This document shows, in pieces, positions 17,094 to 25,508 of a stretch of DNA of 59,897 nucleotides. Source of the DNA: Myxococcales bacterium (lineage in GTDB: Bacteria; Myxococcota; Myxococcia; Myxococcales; JAJYLH01); contig JAJYLH010000034.1 of NCBI GenBank assembly GCA_021787845.1, forward strand, positions 1 to 59,897, read 5' to 3'. Within the stretch, counting starts at the first letter, position 1. Each line of letters begins with the position of its first letter. A program made the translations under genes and the position numbers. Under the pieces are notes generated by a model. That model had not been told where the DNA came from. It saw nothing but the letters and a program-made list of their open reading frames with translations, and made no database searches.

Positions 17094-17130
17094 CGATCGG
17101 ACCGATCGGTCGGATCAGACCGATCGGTCA
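17094..17130. repeat. 9-bp-unit palindromic array, copy 4
   Basis: GATCGGACC, GATCGGTCG, GATCAGACC and GATCGGTCA units occur in mixed orientation in the convergent gap between trxB and lpxC. Confidence 0.8.
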
Positions 17131-17204
17131 CGCGCGGTTGCGCACGCCACGTCGCTCGGAATGAACGCCCGGGGGGCGAAGCCACGCGCAAGGCCGGCAG
17201 GGGC

Positions 17205-18140
17205 TCACGCGAGCTCCAACCCGCCCATCGGGAGCTCGACGGTGGCCGGCACCGGTTTCGCTTCCCGCACGTCGCCCAGGCTCACGATTTCCACCGCGCC
17301 CGGCTCCGCCAGCAGCTTCGTCACCAGACGGTGATTCAGGGCGTGCCCGGTCTTGGTCGCGTGCATCGCGCCGACCACCGGATGCCCCGCCAGCGCCAGA
17401 TCTCCGACCGCGTCCAGCATCTTGTGACGGACGAACTCGTCCGGGAAGCGCAGCCCGTCCGGGTTCAGGATGTGGAAGTCGTCGACGACGATGGCGTTTT
17501 CGAGCGACCCGCCCAGAGCGAAGCCGCGCGACTGGAGATATTCCACCTCCCGCTTGAAGCCGAAGGTGCGCGCCGTCGCCAGCTCTCGCACGAACGACCG
17601 CGGCGTCACCTCCAGCGACAAGCGCTGATCCGTGATCAGCGGGTGCCGGAAATCGACCGCGCAGTGGATGCTGAGGTGCGACGCGGGCGAGAGGCGGGCG
17701 GTCTTGTCCCCGTCCTGCACCGTCACGGTCTTCTTCACCACCGCCACCTTGCGGGGGGCCTTCTGCTCCCGAAGACCGGCGTCGAGGACGAGCCGCACGA
17801 ACGGCGCCGCGGAGCCGTCGAGAATGGGCACCTCCGGGCCGTCCACCTCGATGCGCGCGTTGTCCACCCCGAGCCCGACCAGCGCCGCCACCAGGTGCTC
17901 GACCGTCGCGAGGCTCACCCCGTCTCGCCCCAGGGTGGTGCTCAGCCTCGTGTCGACCACGTGCTCGGCCCGCGCGGGAATCTCCACCGGGCGGTTCTGG
18001 TCGGTCCGCACGAACACGAGACCGCTGTCGGAGGGCGCGGGCATCAACTTCAGCCGCACCCGCTTGCCCGAATGCAGCCCGACGCCGTCGACGGCGGTCT
18101 TCATTCGAAGCGTCTTTTGCAGGATCGTCGGTTGGCTCAT
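17205..18140 (-). CDS. lpxC: UDP-3-O-acyl-N-acetylglucosamine deacetylase
   Basis: This 311-residue zinc amidase catalyses the committed step of lipid A synthesis, deacetylating UDP-3-O-acyl-GlcNAc. Zinc ligands are visible as His82 (TVEHLVAAL) and as His239 and Asp243 in HKMLDAVGDLAL. The catalytic base is Glu81, and the conserved His266 lies in TGHALNH. Other family blocks are VDGVGLHSGKRV at the N terminus and VPILDGSAAPFV. Length and architecture are standard. The gene proves that the organism builds a lipopolysaccharide-type outer membrane. No cell-division or mur cluster is beside it, unlike in gammaproteobacteria. Confidence 0.97.
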   Translation of the reverse strand: MSQPTILQKTLRMKTAVDGVGLHSGKRVRLKLMPAPSDSGLVFVRTDQNRPVEIPARAEHVVDTRLSTTLGRDGVSLATVEHLVAALVGLGVDNARIEVDGPEVPILDGSAAPFVRLVLDAGLREQKAPRKVAVVKKTVTVQDGDKTARLSPASHLSIHCAVDFRHPLITDQRLSLEVTPRSFVRELATARTFGFKREVEYLQSRGFALGGSLENAIVVDDFHILNPDGLRFPDEFVRHKMLDAVGDLALAGHPVVGAMHATKTGHALNHRLVTKLLAEPGAVEIVSLGDVREAKPVPATVELPMGGLELA

Positions 18141-18508
18141 CTACGAAGTCTCGTCTCTCTCCAAGTCCCGCGAGCGGCCGCCGTCTCCACCCGGCGCTGA
18201 CGCGGCCGACGCGACAGCGTTCGCGCGACGACGCTGTGCGACAAGCAACCACCGTGCCCAGTCGAAACGCCGTTTTCTCCGGCGTTTTCGCCGACCGGAG
18301 GTGACGCGCGGCACGACACCCTGTCAGCCATGTCGCGGTTTCCAGGCGCAGGCACGCCGGGTCCACGCTCCGGTCAACGGCGGCGACGGTCCGCACCAGC
18401 CAGGAACCGCTCGCCTGCCGGGGGCCTCCATAGCACGGCCGAGCGCCGCCCTCCAAACAATTTCCCGAGCGCTCTTCCCGATGGGTTCGTTTCGCGTAGC
18501 ATCCGCCG
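18141..18508. other. Divergent intergenic region lpxC / inositol monophosphatase
   Basis: The 368-bp gap separates two divergently read genes and must hold both promoters. No tandem repeat, hairpin or clear -35/-10 pair could be recognised by eye. Confidence 0.4.
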
Positions 18509-19291
18509 GTGGCCGGGCCCGATTCGCTCGCGACGACGCTTTCCCGCTCGTGCCGGAGGGCGGGAGCGGAGCTGCGCCGCCGCTTCGAGGCGCCCCGGCA
18601 GGTGACCAAGAAGGGCGCCATCGACCTGGTGACGGACGCCGACCGGGCGGCGGAGGAGCTCGTGCTCGAGGCGCTGGCGCGGGAGCTTCCCGGCGCGGCG
18701 ATCCTGGCCGAGGAGAGCGGCTCGCACGACGGGAGCGCTTCCCTTCAGCTCGTGGTCGACCCCCTCGACGGGACCACGAACTATGCGAGAGGGGTGCCGC
18801 ACTACGCGGTGACGGTGGCGGCGCTCGACCCGGACGGGCTCGCCGCCGGCTGCACCTACGACCCCTCGCGCGACGAGCTGTTCCTCGCGACCCGCGGCGC
18901 CGGCGCCACCTTGAACGGCGCGCCTTTGACCCTCAACCGGGGCGTCGCCCTGGACGACGCGGTCCTCGCCACCGGGTTTCCCTACGACGTGCGCACCCGC
19001 GGGTCGGAGTTGTTCGCCTGCTTCGAACGGTTCGTCCGTCGCTCGCGGGCGGTGCGGCGGTTCGGCTCGGCGGCGCTCGACCTCGCCTGGGTCGCCTGCG
19101 GGCGCTACGACGGCTACTGGGAGCGCGGCTTGAAGCCGTGGGACATGGCGGCGGGCCTCTTGCTGGTCCGGGAGGCCGGCGGCGTCGCTCTGGACTGCTC
19201 GGGGGCCCCGGCAGCGGTCCAGGGTGGCGAGGTGGTGGCGGCCGACGGCGCACTCGCGCGGGAAATGGTCGCCATCATCGGCGCCGCCTGA
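18509..19291 (+). CDS. Inositol monophosphatase family protein (SuhB/ImpA-like)
   Basis: This 260-residue metal-dependent phosphatase has all three family motifs: the acidic LAEESG, the metal-binding DPLDGTTNYARG at about residues 87-98, and WDMAAGLLLVREAGG at about residues 210-224. The family hydrolyses inositol monophosphates and related sugar phosphates such as 3'-phosphoadenosine 5'-phosphate or histidinol phosphate. The exact substrate cannot be assigned. The start is a GTG at 18509. It is monocistronic, and a repeat-filled gap follows it. Confidence 0.92.
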   Translation: MAGPDSLATTLSRSCRRAGAELRRRFEAPRQVTKKGAIDLVTDADRAAEELVLEALARELPGAAILAEESGSHDGSASLQLVVDPLDGTTNYARGVPHYAVTVAALDPDGLAAGCTYDPSRDELFLATRGAGATLNGAPLTLNRGVALDDAVLATGFPYDVRTRGSELFACFERFVRRSRAVRRFGSAALDLAWVACGRYDGYWERGLKPWDMAAGLLLVREAGGVALDCSGAPAAVQGGEVVAADGALAREMVAIIGAA

Positions 19292-19352
19292 GGAGCCGGA
19301 GAGAAACGATCTGAGCCCGCTCAGCGCTCATGCCGTTCCCGCTCATCGCGAG

Positions 19353-19404
19353 CGCAGTCGAAGGATGGGCGGCGCCGGCTTGGACGGCCCACCCTTCGAC
19401 TGCG
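19353..19404. repeat. Short inverted repeat (CGCAGTCGAAGG arms)
   Basis: CGCAGTCGAAGGATGGGC and the reverse complement of CGCAGTCGAAGGGTGGGC flank a ~16-bp loop. The same arm motif occurs at 6838-6917. It abuts copy 2 of the ~210-bp repeat, and together they occupy most of the gap 19292-19665. Confidence 0.65.
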
Positions 19405-19612
19405 CATGGCGCGGGGCTTTCGCCCGCAGCCCAAGCTCGATCTTGGAGATGATCGGGATAGCGGCACGGGCGTCCTCGCCCGTGAGAGCTCGGCAACCTG
19501 CCATGCCGGTGGGTTCGGCTGGGCCTTCGCGGACGAGGAAGCCGGTGCCATCGAGTCTTGCAACGTGGGGTCGAGAACTTGCGCGCGACGCGAAGATTTC
19601 GTGGCCTGGTAG
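19404..19612. repeat. ~210-bp mosaic intergenic repeat, copy 2
   Basis: It aligns end to end with 57426-57635. Both run from GCATGGCGCGGGGCTTTCGCC, through CCCAAGCTCGATCTTGGAGA and GCCATGCCGGTGGGTTCGGC, to GAAGATTTCGTGGC and a final GGTAG, with most positions identical. Two internal arms (GGCACGGGCGTCCTCGCC and GGACGAGGAAGCCGGTGCCA) are mutually inverted. No protein-coding evidence was found. Confidence 0.85.
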
Positions 19613-19665
19613 ATCAGGGTGAGCGGTCCAGGACTCCGTGACTGGTACGCCTTCCTTTCCAGAAC

Positions 19666-20448
19666 CTAACGAGAGCGCCACCGCTTGCCGACGACGAACG
19701 ACTCGAGGTTCGCGCAGACGGGCTTGTTCTGGACGGTGCCGCACGCCGCAACCGGGAGGCGCCGGGCGTCGTCGGTGAGCCAGAACTGCAGCGGGCGACA
19801 GACTTTCGGGTTGTCGACGAAGACCGCGCTCCCCGTGAGATGGATCGACCGAAAGTCCCCGGCGGGCGTGTGGGCCATCTCCCGGCCCGCCACCCGCGCC
19901 CGGACGAACCACACGTGCTTGGCGCCATAGACCGGCAGGCACAACTCCTCCCCGTCGGTCAGCTTCATCGCCCGCAGGGTGTAGAGCGCCGCCAAGAGGT
20001 CGCGCGTCTGGTCGGGCGCGTGAAGGTCGAAGTCGTGACGGTTGCCCTCCTTCGCCGCCCGCACGTGGAGCCGGCCCTGGGCGGCGGGGAAGGCGATGTC
20101 GAGCGACTCGCGCACGCCGCGCTCGGTCGCGTCCTGGGAGTAGGAGCGGTCCTGCAGGGCCGGGCCGAGATGGCTGCGCGCGATGGCGTCGACTTGGTAG
20201 AAGTTGGCCGCGAAGGTGTTGGTGCGCCCGCGCGCCTCGATGGCGTAGGCGGCCCCGCGCTGGCCGGGGAGGACGGCCAGCCGCAAGGTGCCGATGCTCG
20301 CGCCCAAGGAGTCGATGTCGTACGAGAGCCGTTCCCCCAGGCCGAAGGGCACCCGCCCGACGGCAGGGGTCACGCACGCCTGGGCGCGCCCGCGCGCCGG
20401 CGACGCGAGCGCGAGAACGCTTCCGAGAGCAACTGCCAAGCCTCTCAT
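19666..20448 (-). CDS. DUF3108 domain-containing exported protein
   Basis: This 260-residue protein has an N-terminal signal peptide (MRGLAVALGSVLALASPARG). Its body is typical of DUF3108: FGLGERLSYDIDSLGASIGTL near residue 35, an AANFYQVDAIARS-type strand, DLLAALYTLRAM in the middle, and the C-terminal FWLTDDARRLPV block. Family members are periplasmic and often encoded near envelope genes. No enzymatic activity is established. It is the last gene of a same-strand trio with the DUF4091 and Kelch proteins, 80 bp after the former. Confidence 0.8.
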   Translation of the reverse strand: MRGLAVALGSVLALASPARGRAQACVTPAVGRVPFGLGERLSYDIDSLGASIGTLRLAVLPGQRGAAYAIEARGRTNTFAANFYQVDAIARSHLGPALQDRSYSQDATERGVRESLDIAFPAAQGRLHVRAAKEGNRHDFDLHAPDQTRDLLAALYTLRAMKLTDGEELCLPVYGAKHVWFVRARVAGREMAHTPAGDFRSIHLTGSAVFVDNPKVCRPLQFWLTDDARRLPVAACGTVQNKPVCANLESFVVGKRWRSR

Positions 20449-20528
20449 CGGTCCGCCAGCCTCCCGGTCCGCTTCCGACGGCTGAACCGCGCCGGATATT
20501 CTGCATCGTACGCGAGCCGCCCCGCCTG

Positions 20529-22271
20529 CTATCGGACGGCCGACCGCTCGGGCGCGAGAGCGTCGAACAGCTCACGGCGCGCGCGCGCCCAGGCCACGGG
20601 GTCGCGCGAGAAGTCGTACAGCTCGGGGGCGACGCTCCTGGCGATTGCTAGCGCTCTTGCCTTGCCAGTGGACCCCCGGCCGGCCAGGAGGCGCAACAGC
20701 TCGTAATCCTCGAGCCCGTCACGGATGAGCTCGAGCCGCAACGACGCGATGGGGATGTTCGTCCGCCCCCCGATGAGCTCCGGGCGGCCCGGATAGAAGA
20801 GCGTCCCGTCGCCGTTGCCGCCGAACGCCCAGAGGCTCGTCCACGGATCGACGCGAAGGGAACGATGCTCGTCATAGAAATTATAAGCATAAACCGTATC
20901 GTAATAGAGCTCGCCCTCGATGCGGTGGGTGAAGGCGAGCCAGCCCATCGCCTGGTTCGCGGCGCCGTCGACGTCGACCATGTACGACGGCCAGCCGCGG
21001 AAATACTGGTCGCGCGCGTCGCCGAAGGGGCCGTGGTTGCAGCCTTGCGAGCTGCAGCTCTGGTACCACCAGACCCGGTCGCCTCGCGCCTCCCTGGCCG
21101 AGTACGCGTTGCGGCGGACGTTGTGCGCGCAGTACTCGCCGCGCCGTTTCTTCCAGGTGAAGCAGTTCACGTTCTCGGTCCAGACGTCGACCTTGCCGGC
21201 GAGCGACGGATCGAGCGAGGTGGTGACGAGCCGAGCGACACCGGTGTCGGCGAGCGCGTCGAGCCGCGCGACGAGCTCGGCGTGCTGCCAGGCTTTCGGC
21301 TCGTCCATCACGTAGGCGAACAGGAGCGTCCCCGGGTAGCGCTTGCGGAAATGCTCGGCGACGATCCGCGCGTAGCCGTGCCATTCCGCGAGCGGCAGGT
21401 CGTCGGGAATCCGCAGGTCGATCGCGCTCGGCCGGGCGCCATTCCAGGCGGCGTGGCCGAAGAGCGGATCGAGCTCTCGGTCCCACTCGGAGAAATCGAC
21501 CCGCATCCGGCTGCCGGTACCGGTGACCTTCGGCATGATCCGGCTCATCACGTGGAGGCTGATTCGGTGGTCGAGCGCCTCCTTCGCGTACCGTTCGACG
21601 AGCTCGAGCCGCTCGGCGTCCGACCGCCTGCGGCCGAAGTGCCCGACGAGGACGCTCCGGCCGGAGAGACCGAACGTCACCGGAATCGAGCTGGTCGCGG
21701 GAATCACGACGTTGCGGACGTCGAGCCGCACGGGCACGCGCTTGCCACCACCGGTCCAGGAAAGCGTGACGGCTCCAGCATAGCGTCCCGGCACGGTCGC
21801 GGCGGGCACGCAGATTCGCAGGAGAAGCGGCTGATGCCAATGCGCGGGAACATCGACGGGGAACGCGTTGCGCTTCTCGTGGACGACGTCGTCGACCACC
21901 GGAACCAGCGCGTCTGGCCAGAGCCCGGTCGCGCCCTCGGTATTCGAGGGCGTCTTCACCTCGAGAAACGCTTCGCGAAACAGCTCGACGCCGATCGATT
22001 CGCCGCCGCGCAGGAGCGGGGTCGCCCGAGCGGTGAGCGCCTTCACTGGCCGGTCGCCAGCGGTGACCACGACCTGCGCGTCCTCGCATTCGTTCCGGGC
22101 GGCGAGAATCTCGATCGGTCCGGCGCCCCTGGCGGCAGGCGGCAGCGGTTCCGTGGGGCGAACCTTCACCATCGTCGGCGCGACGGTGACCCGCACCGTT
22201 TCCACTCGGCTCGCGCTCGCCGGAATCGCCAGGCTCAGGGCCGCCAGCCAGAAGAGCTTCGACAACTTCAC
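20529..22271 (-). CDS. DUF4091 (glycoside-hydrolase-like) exported protein
   Basis: This 580-residue secreted protein has a signal peptide (MKLSKLFWLAALSLAIPASA). A beta-sandwich N-terminal region (about 30-200) ends in RLDVRNVVIP, and a TIM-barrel-like domain with an acidic YVMDEPKAWQHAEL motif follows. The C-terminal DUF4091 region contains GWLAFTHRIEGELYYDTVYA, DGTLFYPGR and LELIRDGLEDYELLRLL. These blocks match DUF4091 proteins, which resemble glycosyl hydrolases. The Asp-Glu pair in MDEP is a plausible active site, but the substrate is unknown. A Cys-rich stretch (CSSQGCNHG) may form a disulfide. Confidence 0.82.
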   Translation of the reverse strand: MKLSKLFWLAALSLAIPASASRVETVRVTVAPTMVKVRPTEPLPPAARGAGPIEILAARNECEDAQVVVTAGDRPVKALTARATPLLRGGESIGVELFREAFLEVKTPSNTEGATGLWPDALVPVVDDVVHEKRNAFPVDVPAHWHQPLLLRICVPAATVPGRYAGAVTLSWTGGGKRVPVRLDVRNVVIPATSSIPVTFGLSGRSVLVGHFGRRRSDAERLELVERYAKEALDHRISLHVMSRIMPKVTGTGSRMRVDFSEWDRELDPLFGHAAWNGARPSAIDLRIPDDLPLAEWHGYARIVAEHFRKRYPGTLLFAYVMDEPKAWQHAELVARLDALADTGVARLVTTSLDPSLAGKVDVWTENVNCFTWKKRRGEYCAHNVRRNAYSAREARGDRVWWYQSCSSQGCNHGPFGDARDQYFRGWPSYMVDVDGAANQAMGWLAFTHRIEGELYYDTVYAYNFYDEHRSLRVDPWTSLWAFGGNGDGTLFYPGRPELIGGRTNIPIASLRLELIRDGLEDYELLRLLAGRGSTGKARALAIARSVAPELYDFSRDPVAWARARRELFDALAPERSAVR

Positions 22272-22536
22272 CTCCCCCGGCGCAACGTGGGGCCGACCGA
22301 CCGACCGCGCACCGGCGGGCGCTATCGGCGCTGTCGGGCGGGGAACGTGTCATCCGAGGCGAAGTCCTCGCCCGAGAGCCCGCCGCCGGTCGCGCGGCGC
22401 TGCGTTCAATCCGCTGCTGGCTCGCGAGCCGCTCGCCTACGTCGAGGGTGGAGACTCGTCCGCACTCGACGAGGCGCGATGTCGGCTTGCCGTCAGTGCC
22501 GGAGGCGAGCGAGAGGCTCGGCTGAAGCGCTCCCGC

Positions 22537-24255
22537 TCAGTTCGGGGGCAGGTACGGCGGCGGCTCGTAGATTTCGGCGTCGATGGTGGCGTGGGTGTTG
22601 TTCGCGCTGTCTTCGCCCCCCGCGACGAGGACGCTGCCGTCGGCGAGGGTGACGCAGGCGGCATTCTTCCGAGGCGATTTGAGCCCCCCCGCCTGCTTCC
22701 CGACCAGGTGGTTCTCGACCTTACCCTGGGTGTTGAACTCGTAGACGTCGGCGTCATGACGCAGGTTGCTCCCGCTCGCGTCGCTGCCGCCGACGACGAT
22801 CAGGCCGCCGTCGAAGGGCGCCATGCAGCCGCCGACGCGCACGGCCGGCAGCAGCGCCGCCGGGAGCCCGCCGGGGTCGTTGCCGGTCACCTCGAGCCAA
22901 TCCCAGGCGTTGCTCGACGTGCCGGTCCCATCGTCGGGCGCGCCCGCCACGAGCACGCCGGTGGCGCCCAGGCCGGCGTCCAGCAACGCGGCGAACGGAT
23001 GGGCGCGCGCGACCGAAAGCGCGAACGGCGCCGGCGTGTCGAGCCGGAAGGTGCCGCTCAGGTAGGTGAAGGTGTCGACCGTGCTCAAGCCCTGCTGCGG
23101 GTCCGAGGAGCCGCCGATGGCGAGGACCTCCTCCGCCGCGCCCTGCTGGACGCGCATGCCGGCCTCGTCCATCCGCCCGCCGGGCATCGCCGGGCTGTCG
23201 TCGTAGAACCGATAGGTCTGAGGATCGAAATACTCGGTCGTCGCCGTCGGCTGCTCGGGCGGGACACCCTTGCAGCCGTTGCACAGGCCACCCATCACGA
23301 GCACCGTGCCGTCCGAGACCTTGACCGCCGCCTGGTGAGAACGTGGAACATTCATTGCCGGGCCGACGGTGAACTCGTTGCTGGTCGGGTCGAACACCTC
23401 GGTCTCCTGGAGCGCTGTCGCCTGGCCGTTGATCAGTGCCTCTCCCCCGACGATCAGCACGTGGCCGTCGTCGAGGAGCGTCGCCGTCTGGAACGCGCGT
23501 CCGAGGAAGAGGTGCGGGCACACCGGGCTCATCGCCTGGTCGCAGGGCTTGTCCGATTGCTCGGTGAAGGTGCCCTGCCGCGGGTCGTAGATTTCCACCG
23601 AATCGAGGTACTTGACGGTACCGCTGCCGTCCGGCTGGTAGCCGCCGACGATCAGCACCCGACCGTCGTTCAGCCGGGTCATCGTCTCGCCGGCTCGGGC
23701 GACGCGCAGGCCGTCGGACACGGTCGGGTTCGCGCGGCTCGAGGTCTCGGTGAATTGGTCCACCTGGCGCAGGAAGATCGTCTGCGACGCGACCGCGTGG
23801 GCGGCATCGACGTTGAACGGCGCGCTCTCGCCACGCGATACCACCGTCCACGTCGCCGGGTCGCTCGTGCTCAGCCCTTCGACCTCGATGCGCCGGTTCG
23901 AGCCGAACGGCACCGATTGGAGCTGCGTGCTCTTCGCCCCGACGTCGACCGGCGTCGGTGAAATCGGTGTCATGGCGTCGCCCGAAATCGTGAACTTCAG
24001 GAAGGCGACGCTTTTCAAGGGGTCTTCGGCGGGGTCCGACGACTTCGTGACGAGGTCGACGCCGACGCAGGCGGCCGGGTTGCCGCTGGGGTCCTGGCAG
24101 GCGTGGCAGGTCCCGGAGACGCACGCCAATCCGGACGGACAGTCGGCCTGGGCCTGACACTTGTCGCCGACGCCGGGGGTGCTGCACGCCCCCACGGCGA
24201 GCACCGAGAGCGCTGCCGCTGCCCGTCGGCCCCACCGTCCCCAAAACGACATCAT
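22537..24255 (-). CDS. Kelch-repeat propeller lipoprotein
   Basis: This 572-residue protein has a lipoprotein signal ending in LAVGAC. A Cys-rich segment with the pattern C-x5-DCPSGLACVSGTCHAC follows; it is common in myxobacterial lipoproteins. A ~100-residue linker domain leads into six to seven Kelch repeats (for example NDGRVLIVGGYQ, DDGHVLIVGGE, SDGTVLVMGGLC, ADGSVLVAGGED) that form a six- or seven-bladed propeller. It is probably outer-membrane anchored and binds protein or carbohydrate. The ATG at 24255 follows AGGAGATC; an ATG immediately after it is an alternative. It is the first gene of a same-strand trio, with 265 bp to the next gene, in which nothing was recognised. Confidence 0.85.
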   Translation of the reverse strand: MMSFWGRWGRRAAAALSVLAVGACSTPGVGDKCQAQADCPSGLACVSGTCHACQDPSGNPAACVGVDLVTKSSDPAEDPLKSVAFLKFTISGDAMTPISPTPVDVGAKSTQLQSVPFGSNRRIEVEGLSTSDPATWTVVSRGESAPFNVDAAHAVASQTIFLRQVDQFTETSSRANPTVSDGLRVARAGETMTRLNDGRVLIVGGYQPDGSGTVKYLDSVEIYDPRQGTFTEQSDKPCDQAMSPVCPHLFLGRAFQTATLLDDGHVLIVGGEALINGQATALQETEVFDPTSNEFTVGPAMNVPRSHQAAVKVSDGTVLVMGGLCNGCKGVPPEQPTATTEYFDPQTYRFYDDSPAMPGGRMDEAGMRVQQGAAEEVLAIGGSSDPQQGLSTVDTFTYLSGTFRLDTPAPFALSVARAHPFAALLDAGLGATGVLVAGAPDDGTGTSSNAWDWLEVTGNDPGGLPAALLPAVRVGGCMAPFDGGLIVVGGSDASGSNLRHDADVYEFNTQGKVENHLVGKQAGGLKSPRKNAACVTLADGSVLVAGGEDSANNTHATIDAEIYEPPPYLPPN

Positions 24256-24410
24256 CCGCTTGATCTCCTGCGAACGCGAACGGGCGAGCTTATGCCTCGC
24301 TCGCCGCGCGGACAAGCTTCTGCGCGCTCCCGGACGCAGGCTCTCAGGCCGGCTTGCGGCCGGCGCGGTGCTCTGAGAGTCTTCCCTCTTCTTCTACGCG
24401 CGGGAGTCCG

Positions 24411-25367
24411 ATGCGGGTCCACGTCTTCTTCCACGATCGCTGCTTCGACGGCCTGTCCGCGGCGGCGACGTTCTCGCGCTTCTTTCGCGAGCGCATCGAG
24501 CCGGACGCGACATTCACCTACCGCGGCCTCACCCATCGCGCGGGGAGCTCCTGGTCGCCCGACCTCTTCACCGACGCCCCGGTGCACGCCTGCGTCGATT
24601 TCCGCTACTCGCCGAGCGAGAAGCTGACCTGGTGGTTCGACCATCACCAGAGCGCCTTCGAGCGGCCGGAGGACGAAGCCGTCTTTCACTCGCGCGCCGG
24701 GCAGAAGCACTTCTGGGATCCGTCGGCGAAGAGCTGCACCAAATTCCTCGCGCGCGTGGTCGAAGAGAAGTTCGGATTCGACCCGCGGCCGATGGCCGAG
24801 CTCGTCGGGTGGGCGGAGGTCATCGACGGCGCGCTCTTCCCCGACGCGAAGACCGCGGTCGAGCTGGCGGCGCCGGCGATGAAGCTGATGCTGCTCGCCG
24901 AGGCGACGACCGACACCGAGCTGATTCCGCGCCTGATTCGCGACCTGACCGAACGATCGCTCTCGGACGTGGTCGACGAGCCGTACGTTCTCGAGCCACT
25001 ACGGCCGGTGCTGGAAGAACACTGGAAGACCTTGGAAAAGGTGCGCGCGCGCGCACGGATGGACGGGAAGGTCTGCACCTTCGACCTCGCCGACGAAGAG
25101 CGGGACGGCTTCAATAAGTTCTTTTCGTATTACCTATTTCCCGAGGCGCTCTTCACGGTGGCCGTCAGCCGGGGCGCGAAGCGGGCGAAGGTTTCGGTCG
25201 GCTCGAACCCGTGGCGGCAGGGCGAGCGGCGGCACAACATCGCGGCAATCTGCGAGAGCTACGGCGGCGGGGGGCACCCGGCGGTGGGCGCGGTCAGCTT
25301 CCCGCCGGACCGGCTCGACGACGCCCGCCAGGCCGCCCGGGAAATCGTGGAGAGGCTGAATAGCTGA
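24411..25367 (+). CDS. DHH-family phosphoesterase (DHHA1 type)
   Basis: This 318-residue cytoplasmic protein has the metal-binding motifs of the DHH superfamily: FHDRCFDGLSAA at residues 6-17, ACVDFRYS, and the DHH signature WWFDHHQS at about residues 72-79. The C terminus carries the DHHA1 substrate-binding GGGGHPAVGAVSF. Family members hydrolyse short oligonucleotides or cyclic dinucleotides (NrnA, GdpP) or pyrophosphate. This one lacks any attached sensory domain and its substrate cannot be told. The ATG at 24411 gives the normal N-terminal strand; an upstream frame extension is not needed. It is convergent with the helical protein at 25509-27107. Confidence 0.85.
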   Translation: MRVHVFFHDRCFDGLSAAATFSRFFRERIEPDATFTYRGLTHRAGSSWSPDLFTDAPVHACVDFRYSPSEKLTWWFDHHQSAFERPEDEAVFHSRAGQKHFWDPSAKSCTKFLARVVEEKFGFDPRPMAELVGWAEVIDGALFPDAKTAVELAAPAMKLMLLAEATTDTELIPRLIRDLTERSLSDVVDEPYVLEPLRPVLEEHWKTLEKVRARARMDGKVCTFDLADEERDGFNKFFSYYLFPEALFTVAVSRGAKRAKVSVGSNPWRQGERRHNIAAICESYGGGGHPAVGAVSFPPDRLDDARQAAREIVERLNS

Positions 25368-25396
25368 AGCGGTCCTGCCCCCCCTCGGGTGCGCGC

Positions 25397-25432
25397 GATC
25401 GGACCGATCGGTCGGATCCGTCGGATCGGTCT
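25397..25432. repeat. 9-bp-unit palindromic array, copy 5
   Basis: GATCGGACC, GATCGGTCG, GATCCGTCG and GATCGGTCT units occur between the convergent DHH-phosphoesterase gene and the helical-protein gene. Confidence 0.8.
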
Positions 25433-25508
25433 GCTCGTGCCGGTAGGACCGATGGGGCGGGTCCACAGCCCTTCGGTTGCGCCCGTCGATCCGGAGCTGC
25501 GCCCGGCT